A DNA stretch of 64,000 nucleotides from Curtobacterium sp. MCBD17_032. Its GTDB lineage: Bacteria; Actinomycetota; Actinomycetes; Actinomycetales; Microbacteriaceae. Every line of letters starts with the position of its first letter. The first letter of the stretch is position 1. The position numbers were made by a program, and so were the translations under genes. The stretch is from contig NZ_QKTO01000001.1 in assembly GCF_003234855.1 (NCBI RefSeq), positions 124,001 to 188,000 of the forward strand, written 5' to 3'. The notes beneath the pieces were generated by a model, which saw nothing but the letters and a program-made list of their open reading frames with translations, had not been told where the DNA came from and did no database searches. This document shows, one piece after another, positions 16,657 through 24,823 of this stretch.

Positions 16657-17514
16657 ATGATGCGTCTGGTGTCCATGCACCTGTCGAACGACCGGATCCT
16701 CTGGGGGCACGTCCTCCTCGAGGACACCGAGAACCCGGACGCGCACCTGGCGCAGATCCTCGTCCGCCCCATCGACGTCGAGCCCGGCTACGAGCTCTAC
16801 GACAAGCACAACACGGTCCAGTCGGACCTAACGGTGCCGGCGACGCGGGAAGCGAACCGCATCGTCCAGACCCTCCTCATCCCAGCCTCCGAAATCGCGA
16901 AGCGGGAGAAAGCCGTCCGGGCGGTGATCCACTCCGGCTACTTGGAAGGGTTCCCGGACGCCATGCCCTGGCAGTCGCAGCTGTGGATGTACGCCCGCGG
17001 TGAAGTCACCCGCGAGCAGCTGTCCGCGTACGCCGACGAAGGCCGACAGATCCCCCGCCATCCCGACCACAGCGCGATCGGCCCGGCGGACGTGCCCGAG
17101 GACTGGTGGCAGACAACACAGGCCCGCATCCGCAGGCATCTCCTCAACACAACCCTCACCGAACCAGAAGTAGCTGCCGCCCTACAGATCAGCAGCGACG
17201 AGGTCGTTGAGTTGTTCGATTCGTGCCGGCTGCTGAGCTTCGACCTCGACGGCGAAGAACGCATCCCCGACTGGCAGATCCTTGCCCCGGCTCTCCCTGA
17301 GTTCGGCGACCGCTCCGTCCTGCTCCCAGGACTGGAAGTGCTCTACGCGGCAGCACCGCAGCCGCTGCTGGACGCGGCAGCGATGACCGAGTTCATGACC
17401 ACACCCTGCACACACCTCACCGTCGACGCCGACGCCCTGACGCCGTTGCAGTGGATTTCAGAAGGGCGCCCGCTCGAGACAGTCATCGCCCTGTTCCGGG
17501 GACGGGAATGGTGA
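16657..17514 (+). CDS. Small-family domain fused to an MbcA/ParS/Xre-antitoxin-like region
   Basis: The product has 285 residues. Residues 1-85 are the operon's small domain (MMRLVSMHLSNDRILWGHVL ... ATREANRIVQTLL). From about residue 165 an HTH-like stretch LTEPEVAAALQISSDEVVEL leads into ERIPDWQILAPALPEFG. A C-terminal block follows with VLLPGLEVL, FMTTPCTHL and LTPLQWISEGRPLETVI. Order and spacing fit MbcA/ParS/Xre-type antitoxins (P.WQ, lpGL..vL, fL..P...L, tPl..l..G..e.V). A good GGAGGT lies upstream. If it is an antitoxin-like regulator, no RES-type toxin lies beside it. Confidence 0.72.
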   Translation: MMRLVSMHLSNDRILWGHVLLEDTENPDAHLAQILVRPIDVEPGYELYDKHNTVQSDLTVPATREANRIVQTLLIPASEIAKREKAVRAVIHSGYLEGFPDAMPWQSQLWMYARGEVTREQLSAYADEGRQIPRHPDHSAIGPADVPEDWWQTTQARIRRHLLNTTLTEPEVAAALQISSDEVVELFDSCRLLSFDLDGEERIPDWQILAPALPEFGDRSVLLPGLEVLYAAAPQPLLDAAAMTEFMTTPCTHLTVDADALTPLQWISEGRPLETVIALFRGREW

Positions 17515-17768
17515 GCGCCGCGAGCCGCCCGGACCTGTTCCTGCTTAGCGTCGCCTTCGACCTCGCCGGCCCACACGGACACATGTACTTTCGCGACCCG
17601 ACCAGCCCCGAACTCCGTCAGATCATCGTTCACAGCGCTGACGGAGGTTCTGGCTACCGGTGCGAACCCGCCCCCGGCGACACCCGGGACGGGTGGGGGC
17701 CGTTCCTTGCCGAAGCGGGCTGGCTCATGGCCCTCATCCGACCCGACACCCCGGAGGAACGCAGCTGA
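17508..17768 (+). CDS. Single-domain member of the repeated small-protein family
   Basis: The product has 86 residues, with the core LFLLSVAFDLAGPHGHMYFR then DPTSPELRQI and an EAGWLMALI helix. Its start (ATGGTGA) overlaps the previous stop, and its own stop (TGATG) overlaps the next start. This overlapping arrangement repeats that of the 15000/15307 pair, so a small+large gene unit appears twice in the operon. Confidence 0.7.
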   Translation: MVSAASRPDLFLLSVAFDLAGPHGHMYFRDPTSPELRQIIVHSADGGSGYRCEPAPGDTRDGWGPFLAEAGWLMALIRPDTPEERS

Positions 17769-18796
17769 TGGGGCCTGCACTCGAATGGGTCGCCGACGCT
17801 TACAGCGGTCGGCCGCAGATCACGATGCCGTACGGGCTTGGCGAAACCACCGACCTCACCGACGCCCTCGCCGTCCTCAAGCTCGCGGGGCTTCGCGCGG
17901 TCGTGGAGTCGCACGACACGATCCGCCTCGCCGACGGCCGCCGCGCACGCTTCCCAACCCTCACCCAACGCCCCCGCGACGACGACCCGAACGATGCGGA
18001 ACTGCTCCTCCTGGCACCGCGGACTGTCACTACGACGCAGATCGCGCTCGCGGAACAGACCGCGACGGTGCTGTTAGTCGACGTTGACCGGCGCCGGGTC
18101 TGGATTGACGGCAGACAAGCCCTTGGGACGAAGGAGCGGTGGAAGGATGCGGCACCGATCTACGTGGCGTTCGCCGTCGCACGGATGCTCGCCGTCAACG
18201 GCTCCACCTTCGACAAGCTCGTGCAGTCCGGGCTGACTGCCGGGCAGGTGGACGACGCGCTTGCACGCCTCGGGAAACGCGTGCACCGCACAGACATCGG
18301 GTGGGAGTCCCGGCAGGTCGGCGGGCTCGTCGACTTCGCCATCGCCTGCTACCCAGGACCCGGCGGTGTCAGGACAAGGTGGACGTCCAACGTGCCGCTC
18401 GTCGAGCAAGCGGAACGGCTCAGCGCAGCTGGTTGCCGCATCTCCGGACGTGCCATCTCCGACCGGCCCGACTATCCCGCCATCAGCAAGCGTGAGATGC
18501 CCTACCGGGTCGTGGCGTTCACCGAACAGGAAGTCGACATGGCCGCGCTCGGCTTCGAACCCGACACGATCGGCTTCTCCGGCGCCGAACTCATCCGGCC
18601 CGCGGACGCGACGATCTTCCTCACCGCAGCCGCCGCCGGATACACGGACCGCACCGACGACATCATCACCGCCAACACGCTCCTCCGCTCCGACTACCGC
18701 AACGCCGACGACGCAGCATCGTTGCAGGAGGTGCGGGACCGGCTGCAGTTCCTCGCTGACAACGGCTACGACCTCCGCTGGAACCTCCCCAGCTGA
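17768..18796 (+). CDS. Large paralogue B of the repeated operon (wHTH, YPGPGG motif)
   Basis: The product has 342 residues, a full-length paralogue of the 15307-16320 product. Matching blocks are MPYGLGETTDLTDALAVLKL, RVWIDGRQALG, the winged-helix region DKLVQSGLTAGQVDDALARL, LVDFAIACYPGPGGVRTRW, RISGRAISDRPDYP, VDMAALGFEPD and the final YDLRWNLPS. Divergence is substantial, so the duplication is old. It is the last gene of the operon. Function is unknown; DNA binding is likely from the winged helix. Confidence 0.7.
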   Translation: MGPALEWVADAYSGRPQITMPYGLGETTDLTDALAVLKLAGLRAVVESHDTIRLADGRRARFPTLTQRPRDDDPNDAELLLLAPRTVTTTQIALAEQTATVLLVDVDRRRVWIDGRQALGTKERWKDAAPIYVAFAVARMLAVNGSTFDKLVQSGLTAGQVDDALARLGKRVHRTDIGWESRQVGGLVDFAIACYPGPGGVRTRWTSNVPLVEQAERLSAAGCRISGRAISDRPDYPAISKREMPYRVVAFTEQEVDMAALGFEPDTIGFSGAELIRPADATIFLTAAAAGYTDRTDDIITANTLLRSDYRNADDAASLQEVRDRLQFLADNGYDLRWNLPS

Positions 18797-19560
18797 CCGC
18801 CCATGACCCCCACCCGCTAGCCCGCCGGGGCCCTCACCCTCCTTCCGAACCCCCCACGCAGCCGACGTTCCCGACGACGGGGAACTCTGGTACCGCGACA
18901 ACGACAGCAACGCCCTGTGGGAGCCGCTCGACACGCTCCGAGAAGCAGGAACATCATCTGGGCCAAGTCCGACAGGAACACGTGGGCCGCCATCGGCCGT
19001 TTCTCCGACATCAACGACGGCCGAGAAGCGGGGCAGGCGCAACTACTCGAGGTGGTGGGCTGGAGTGAGCGCTTCTTCGTCTGCGGCGACGTCTCCCTTC
19101 TCGGCTCCCGATGGCGATGGCGCAGCTGGCTCACCCATGCACGCAACCAGTCGCCGACTCCGGCGATCGTCGTCGGACCCGTCCTGGTACCGAGCAACCG
19201 TCTACGCGGATCAGCTCGCCACCGTTGACGCCGCGATCACTCAGCTCCAGCCTGCCCGGCCCTGTCCGCCATGGCATCCGTAACAGGACAAGCGCCTGGC
19301 TTCGTCTGGCTTCCACGCGAAGAAGACCTCACCCGAGCGAGCACCTGCACACGCCACTGACTCCGGCCTAGCATGCCCGCCCCACTCCGCTACAGAAGCG
19401 CTGCGCTTCACCGAGCTCTCCGCACCCCCGCCACGAGCGCCGTCTCGCCACTACCCGATTCCACCCGAATAGCGTCACGAGCGACGTCTCGACGAACTAC
19501 GACGAGATTGGCCAGTGGGCAAAGTTGGCTGCACCACCGACTTCAGCCCGGAGGACGACT
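18797..19560. other. Region without an intact gene; possible decayed coding segment
   Basis: From 18873 a short frame reads DDGELWYRDNDSNALWEPLD, which looks protein-like. It is then lost, and a second frame (NIIWAKSDRNTWAAIGRFSD) continues near 18950. This could be one gene broken by a frameshift. Nothing identifiable follows until the GTG at 19561. Confidence 0.4.
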
Positions 19561-20001
19561 GTGAGCAGCTGGCTCATCACCGGTGCATCCGGCAACGCCC
19601 CGGTGGAGCTCGCCCGGACCCAGCTGCTGTTCGGCGAGTGGCTGCGTCGGGAACGCCGGGTGGTCGGGGCACGGCCGCACCTGCGCGAGGCGCTCGGCGC
19701 GTTCGACGCCGCCGGCACCGCCGGCTTCGCTGCCCGGGCCGCCGCGGAACTCCGCGCCGCCGGCGAGGCGCCGGACCGAACCGGCACCACGACGTCGTCG
19801 ACGAGTGAGCAGCTCACGCCCCAGGAACTGCAGATCGCACGGCTCGCCGCCACCGGCATGACGAACCGGGAGATCGCGGACCGCATCTACCTGTCGCACC
19901 GCACCGTCAGCACACACCTGTACAAGGTGTTCCCGAAGCTCGGTGTCACGAGCCGCACCGAGCTGACCGCGGCGCTGGCCGCGTCCCCTCCGGTGGACTG
20001 A
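19561..20001 (+). pseudogene. Chimeric remnant: SDR start fused to the C-terminus of a LAL-type LuxR regulator
   Basis: The frame has 146 codons. It opens with a good GGAGG and the first ten residues VSSWLITGAS, the classic first strand and glycine loop of a short-chain dehydrogenase. It switches at once to LARTQLLFGEWLRRERR and ends with a LuxR HTH (LTPQELQIARLAATGMTNRE, then YLSHRTVSTHLYKVFPKLG). The latter is nearly identical to the end of the 920-residue LAL regulator at 47979. The product lacks both an SDR body and an ATPase/TPR sensor, so it looks like a recombination scar. A free HTH could still bind DNA. Confidence 0.65.
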
Positions 20002-20131
20002 CGCGACCGAAGGGGTGCCTCGAGGCGCCGGTTACGTCACCCAACGGATGCCCGGTCAACAGGCCAGCTGCGAGTCTCATGACGACGGCCCGAGACCGGG
20101 TCGCGACCACGACGACGATCGGGAGGCGCCG

Positions 20132-20824
20132 GTGCCGGAACGCTCAGCGGGCAACGCGACGGACGACACCGCTGGCCAGGCCGACCATGCCGCCCGGCGG
20201 TTACCGGATGCGCCGAGCGCGTTCTTCACGGCGCTGGTCACCGAGCACTTCGTGCTCCAGACGGCGCGCGGCATCACCGTCTCCGAGTCGTCTACCCGGG
20301 CCGCGATCTACCTGACGACGCTGTCGAGTGCCCTGGTGGCGTTCGGGTTCCTAGCCGACACCGACTTCGCCACGGGCTACCTCGCAGTGGTGATCCCGGT
20401 CGTCGTGCTGCTCGGCGTCTTCACCTACGAGCGACTCGTCCAGACTTCGCTGGAGGACGTGGTCGCCCTCGCCTCGATGCAGCGAATCCGCCGCTGGTAC
20501 GGCACGATCCTGCCGGGCGCCCCGCGGTACTTCCCGGTACCCGAGGACCGGATCGCGCCGAACGAGCTGCTCGACATCGGGCTCCGGCTGTCCTGGCGTG
20601 GGGTGTTCTTCACGCTGTCGAGCGCGATCGCGGTCGTGAACTGCATCGTCGCCGGCGCCGGGGCGGCCCTGTTGACCGCGAGCACGTGGACGCAGTCCAC
20701 GTCCCTAGCTGCCGGCGTTGTCACGGCCGTCATGCTCGCCACCGTGCACGGGGTCTACCAGGAGCGCCGGTACGCCCGGGTGCTGGCGCTCCTGCACGCG
20801 GCTGCTGCCCGGACCGACGTCTGA
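20132..20824 (+). CDS. Predicted membrane protein, unknown function
   Basis: The product has 230 residues. The GTG at 20132 was chosen for its GGGAGG site. After a 45-residue polar N-terminus there are four hydrophobic segments: AAIYLTTLSSALVAFGFL, YLAVVIPVVVLLGVFTY, GVFFTLSSAIAVVNCIVAGA and LAAGVVTAVMLATVHGVY. The cytoplasmic loop contains WYGTILPGAPRYFP. It precedes the ABC transporter genes by under 90 bp and may be cotranscribed. No named family is recognised. Confidence 0.65.
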   Translation: MPERSAGNATDDTAGQADHAARRLPDAPSAFFTALVTEHFVLQTARGITVSESSTRAAIYLTTLSSALVAFGFLADTDFATGYLAVVIPVVVLLGVFTYERLVQTSLEDVVALASMQRIRRWYGTILPGAPRYFPVPEDRIAPNELLDIGLRLSWRGVFFTLSSAIAVVNCIVAGAGAALLTASTWTQSTSLAAGVVTAVMLATVHGVYQERRYARVLALLHAAAARTDV

Positions 20825-20909
20825 CGCTTCCCGAGGGTGGAGCTGGCTCCACCCCGACCCTCTTGTCCGCACCAGTGACCGGCCGCCGAGAACGAGATGG
20901 ACTGACACC

Positions 20910-21644
20910 ATGACCGAACCCCTCCTGCAGGCACACGACCTGACGAAGTCGTTCCTCGGCCCGGAACAGTCGAGGGTCCCGGTGCTCCGGGGTGTCTCAC
21001 TCTCCGTGCTCCCCGGTGAGTTCGTCGCCGTCGTCGGGCCCAGCGGCTCCGGCAAGTCGACGCTGCTGTACTGCCTGTCCGCCCTCGAGCCTTACGACAG
21101 CGGGTCGGTGTCGATCGCCGGGCAACGCCTCGAGACCCTCCGACCGAAGCAATTGCAAGCACTCCGCCGCTCGACGGTCGGCTTCGTGTTCCAGTCGTTC
21201 AACCTCATTCCGTCGCTGACCGCACGGCAGAACATCGCGCTACCCGCCAGCCTCGCCCACCGCCCGGTCTCCGCGGCCCAGGTCGACGCCGCGCTCGCCT
21301 CGGTCGGACTCGCCGACCGCGGGGACCACCGACCCGGCGCGTTGTCCGGCGGGCAGCAGCAGCGGGTCGCGATCGCCCGGGTCCTGGCGTCCGAACCGCA
21401 CGTCGTGTTCGCCGACGAGCCAACCGGCGCCCTCGATACCACCGCCGGTGACGCGGTCCTCGACCTGCTGCGCCGGGTGGCCGACGGTGACCGGTCGGTG
21501 GTGATGGTCACGCACGACCTCGAAGCGGCTGCGCGGGCCGACCGTGTGCTCGTCCTGCGCGACGGCGCCGTGCACCGCGAGCTGGCACACCCGGACGCCG
21601 CCGAGGTACTCGAGGCCCTGACCGCCGCCGCCCAGGAGGCCTGA
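20910..21644 (+). CDS. ABC transporter ATP-binding protein (MacB/LolD type)
   Basis: The product has 244 residues. Walker A is GPSGSGKST (about 43-51), the Q-loop FVFQSFNLIPSLTARQN, the signature LSGGQQQR, Walker B VVFADEP, and the H-loop VMVTHD. The LIPSLTARQN and GALD features place it in the MacB/LolD/SalX group that works with FtsX-like permeases. The stop is one base before the permease start, so the two are an operon. It probably drives export or resistance to an antimicrobial together with the permease. Confidence 0.93.
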   Translation: MTEPLLQAHDLTKSFLGPEQSRVPVLRGVSLSVLPGEFVAVVGPSGSGKSTLLYCLSALEPYDSGSVSIAGQRLETLRPKQLQALRRSTVGFVFQSFNLIPSLTARQNIALPASLAHRPVSAAQVDAALASVGLADRGDHRPGALSGGQQQRVAIARVLASEPHVVFADEPTGALDTTAGDAVLDLLRRVADGDRSVVMVTHDLEAAARADRVLVLRDGAVHRELAHPDAAEVLEALTAAAQEA

Positions 21645-21645
21645 G

Positions 21646-23013
21646 ATGCTCCGACTCGTCTTGAGCGACCTGCGGCAGAACGCCGGAATCTGGATCGGCG
21701 CACTCGTGGTCAGCGCGGCCACCGCAGCGGCCGCCGCCATCGCCGCCGGGATGCTCGACACCGGTTTCGCGATCATCGGGTCCGGCACGACGATGGACCT
21801 GCTCCGAGCCGGCGGCCTCGCCACGCTGGCATCGCTCGTCGTCGTGCTGACCATCGTCGCCGTCACCGCCGTCCTGGGCAGCGTCACCCGCCTGACGATC
21901 GACCTGCAGCGCCGGGGCTACGCGCTCTGGCAGCTGGTAGGGGTGCCGTCCCGCACGGTGACGGTGATCGTGCGGCTGCAGCTCGCCGTCGTGGCGCTGG
22001 TCGGAAGCACGATCGGCTGCCTCATCGTGGCGCCGTTCGTGCCGGCGTTCCTGCACTTCGGATTGTCGCAGTCCGACGGACTCCGGAACCTCGACGAACG
22101 GTTCGGTCCGACCAGCGCCGTCGCGGTGGTGCTCGCCGTGACGGTCGTGGTCGTCCTGAGCAGTCTCCGGCCGTCGCGCCGAGCCGGCCTCGTCCGCCCG
22201 ATCGAGGTCCTGCGGGAGCCCGAGTCCGTCCGCACCCGGACGACGTGGACCCGGTGGGCCGGGGGCGCCGTCGCGCTGCTGCTCGCCGGGCTGCTGACCG
22301 CATCCATCGTCGACGCTGGCGTCCGGACCAGTGGGCAGGTGCTGCTGATCGGGCCGCTCCTGACGGCGGCGTGCACTGCGATCGGCCCCGTGGTGTTTCC
22401 CGCCGCCCTCCGGGCCTGGACCTCGGTGGTGCCCGCGCACCGGTCGGCCTCGTGGTTCCTCGCCCGCAACGCCGCCGCGTTCTCTGTCGACCGGAGCAGC
22501 GCCACTGTGAGCGCGCTCGTCATCACGATCGCCCTGCCCGGCAGCCTCTTTGCCGGCTTCGACACCGTAGGCGACGCCGTCGAGCGGACCACGGGATCCT
22601 CGGGTGGTGGACTCGACGTGCAGAGCTTCCTGCTCATGCTCGGCGGGCCGCTGCTCGTGTCGCTCTTCGGCGCGGCCGCCACCGTACTGATGGCAGGACG
22701 CACCCGCGAGCAGGAGGCCGCGCTGGTCGAGGCCGCCGGCGGGTCCCGCGCCACCGTGCTCGCGCGTGCCGCCTGGGAGTCCGTCATCCTCGTCGGCACT
22801 GCGGTCCTCGTGGCCGCCGTGGTCCTCGTGCTGACTGCCTGTGGACAGGCCGTCGCGCTCGCGGTCACCGTCCCCGGAACGCAGCCCCACCTGGGCCTGC
22901 AGGCCGCACTCCCGGCCGCCCTCGTGAGCCTGGCGCTCATGGTGGCCGCTGGCACGATCCCCCTCGTCACCGGACGCCGACGCAGCATCCCGCTCGTCCT
23001 CGCCGCCGACTGA
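21646..23013 (+). CDS. FtsX-like ABC transporter permease
   Basis: The product has 455 residues with roughly eight transmembrane helices. Recognisable family elements are LQRRGYALWQLVGVPSRTV, SLRPSRRAGLVRPIEVLREP and the second half REQEAALVEAAGGSRATVL. This duplicated half-permease arrangement is found in FtsX/MacB-type antimicrobial-peptide and lipid exporters. It follows its ATPase directly. A truncated paralogue lies at 32601-33831, sharing for example SASWFLARNAA and TVLMAxRTREQEAALV. Confidence 0.9.
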   Translation: MLRLVLSDLRQNAGIWIGALVVSAATAAAAAIAAGMLDTGFAIIGSGTTMDLLRAGGLATLASLVVVLTIVAVTAVLGSVTRLTIDLQRRGYALWQLVGVPSRTVTVIVRLQLAVVALVGSTIGCLIVAPFVPAFLHFGLSQSDGLRNLDERFGPTSAVAVVLAVTVVVVLSSLRPSRRAGLVRPIEVLREPESVRTRTTWTRWAGGAVALLLAGLLTASIVDAGVRTSGQVLLIGPLLTAACTAIGPVVFPAALRAWTSVVPAHRSASWFLARNAAAFSVDRSSATVSALVITIALPGSLFAGFDTVGDAVERTTGSSGGGLDVQSFLLMLGGPLLVSLFGAAATVLMAGRTREQEAALVEAAGGSRATVLARAAWESVILVGTAVLVAAVVLVLTACGQAVALAVTVPGTQPHLGLQAALPAALVSLALMVAAGTIPLVTGRRRSIPLVLAAD

Positions 23014-23035
23014 CCCCGAACCAGGAAGACTCCTC

Positions 23036-24187
23036 ATGCGCATCTTATTCTCCGGCGTCCCCGCGCTCGGACACCTCCTGCCCCTCGTCCCGCTCGCCCG
23101 TGCCGCGCAGGCGGCCGGCCACGACGTTGCCCTGCTCACCAGCGGTGGCATGCGCGAGGCCATGTCGACCGAACTGCCGGCGGTGCCGGTCCTGGCGGCC
23201 GGACCCATGCCTCCCGACCTGTTCGCCGAGGTGGCCCGACGTATCCCCGGCAGCGACCCCGCGAACCGACCCGAGCCGGCGGCCGTCGCCGAGTTCTTCG
23301 CCGGCGCACGCGTGGACCTGACCATCGACGACGCCGTGCGCGCAGCACACGGGTGGGCACCCGACGTGGTCGTCGCGGACGCCGTCGACCTGGTCGGACC
23401 GCTCGTCGCCGCGGAACTCGGCGTACCGCATGCGGTCGTCGCCTTCGGCCCCGAGGTTCCCGAGGAGTTCCGTCACCCGATGACCGAGCTCGTGCTTCCC
23501 CGTTACGCGCAGCGCGGAGTGGCGCCAACCCCGCCGGTGGCTCTGCTCGACCCGACGCCCGCCTCGCTGCAGGCAGCCGGATGGACGCAGCCGCCCGTCA
23601 CGATCCCGTTCCGATCCGAGCCGCACAGCCGCCCGAACGCTGCGTCCGACGCACCGCTCGCACCGTTCCCGGCCAGCGATTGGAGGCCGCGGGTGCTCGT
23701 GACCCTCGGCACCGTGTTCGGCGACGCCGCGCTCCTGACGGCGATCATCGACGGCTTCCACCCGGACGAGGCTGACGTCGTGGCGACGGTGGGGGTCATC
23801 GGCGAGCACCTCGACGACACCGAGCACGTCCACTTCGTGCCGTTCCGCCCGATGCGCGAGCTGCTCGAGGGCGTCGACCTCGTCGTCGCGGCAGCAGGCG
23901 CCGGCACCGTGCTCGCGGCTGTCAGCGTCGGTGTGCCGATGGTGCTGCTCCCGCAGGGTGCCGACCAGTTCATCAATGCGGCGCGTGCGGCCGAAGCCGG
24001 GGTCGCGATCGTGGTCGACGAGCCGGGCGCCGTGGGCCCCGCCGTCCACCGGCTGCTCGCCGATCGAAGCCACTTTGACGCAGCACGGCGGCTGGGCGAG
24101 GAGACCGCGAACCGCCCAAGCGCGGCCGCCGCGATAGGGGAACTGGTCGAACGGGTCGAGCGCGCCCACGGTGAGCGCGTCGCCTGA
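23036..24187 (+). CDS. GT1-family glycosyltransferase (UGT/macrolide-type)
   Basis: The product has 383 residues. It is expected to transfer a sugar from an NDP-sugar to a small lipophilic acceptor. The N-terminus MRILFSGVPALGHLLPLVPL is the GT-B acceptor-domain start. The C-terminal donor-binding signature is AAGAGTVLAAVSVGVPMVLL then PQGADQFINAARAAEAG. It follows the permease by 22 bp and probably belongs to the same operon. A clear paralogue (28678-29811) shares PALGHLLPL and PQGADQFINA. Confidence 0.9.
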   Translation: MRILFSGVPALGHLLPLVPLARAAQAAGHDVALLTSGGMREAMSTELPAVPVLAAGPMPPDLFAEVARRIPGSDPANRPEPAAVAEFFAGARVDLTIDDAVRAAHGWAPDVVVADAVDLVGPLVAAELGVPHAVVAFGPEVPEEFRHPMTELVLPRYAQRGVAPTPPVALLDPTPASLQAAGWTQPPVTIPFRSEPHSRPNAASDAPLAPFPASDWRPRVLVTLGTVFGDAALLTAIIDGFHPDEADVVATVGVIGEHLDDTEHVHFVPFRPMRELLEGVDLVVAAAGAGTVLAAVSVGVPMVLLPQGADQFINAARAAEAGVAIVVDEPGAVGPAVHRLLADRSHFDAARRLGEETANRPSAAAAIGELVERVERAHGERVA

Positions 24188-24199
24188 CCTCGGCGCTCT

Positions 24200-24799
24200 T
24201 CAGCGCTCCATCGGCCCGGGTCCCGCGGTGCCCGGGCCGAACACCGACTCCGTGAACCGCCGCGCGAGGGGGTCGTCCTGGTCGCTCAGACGGATGCCGA
24301 GCAGGGTGTTGATGAGCATCCCCTGGGCCAGGAACAACTCTGCCGCGGACTCCGACAGGCCGGCATCCCCGATCAGGAAGCGCAGGATCCGGGTGAAGCC
24401 GTCGCGGGCGACCGGTCCGATCACAGGGTCCGCGCCGAGCATGTACGACTGCATCACGATGAGGTGCACGCCGTCCTCGGTCGCCAGCTCGCGGTAGGCC
24501 GCGCCGAGCCGTGCGGCGACCGGAACCGGTTGCCCGTCGTCGAGCACCGCCCGGAACGCCTCTAACACGGCTTCGAGGCACCCGTCGACGACGGTGAGGA
24601 ACAGATTCTCCTTCGAGCCGAACATCCGGACCACGTACGGCTGGCTGATGCCCGCGGCCTGTGCTATCCGCTCCGTCGTGGCGCCGTGGTACCCCTCTCG
24701 AGCGAACACGGCGGCCGCCGCGGTGAGCGTTGCCTTCCGCCGCTGGCTGCCAGCCATGCGCTCCGCAACTTTGGGAACCGAGCCCCTTGCTGTCGTCAT
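24200..24799 (-). CDS. TetR-family transcriptional regulator
   Basis: The product has 199 residues with the TetR HTH TTERIAQAAGISQPYVVRMF at about residues 41-60. It is divergent from the membrane-protein gene at 24824 with only 24 bp between starts, so it most likely regulates that gene and itself. Its 3' end is convergent with the glycosyltransferase gene, 12 bp away. Confidence 0.9.
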   Translation of the reverse strand: MTTARGSVPKVAERMAGSQRRKATLTAAAAVFAREGYHGATTERIAQAAGISQPYVVRMFGSKENLFLTVVDGCLEAVLEAFRAVLDDGQPVPVAARLGAAYRELATEDGVHLIVMQSYMLGADPVIGPVARDGFTRILRFLIGDAGLSESAAELFLAQGMLINTLLGIRLSDQDDPLARRFTESVFGPGTAGPGPMER

Positions 24800-24823
24800 G
24801 CCATAAGGGTATCATCCGATGCC

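Noticed and set aside
21508-23325. A 605-codon frame antisense to the FtsX permease and glycosyltransferase
   Set aside because: Its composition is charged and repetitive with no motif, while the sense strand encodes clear permease helices.
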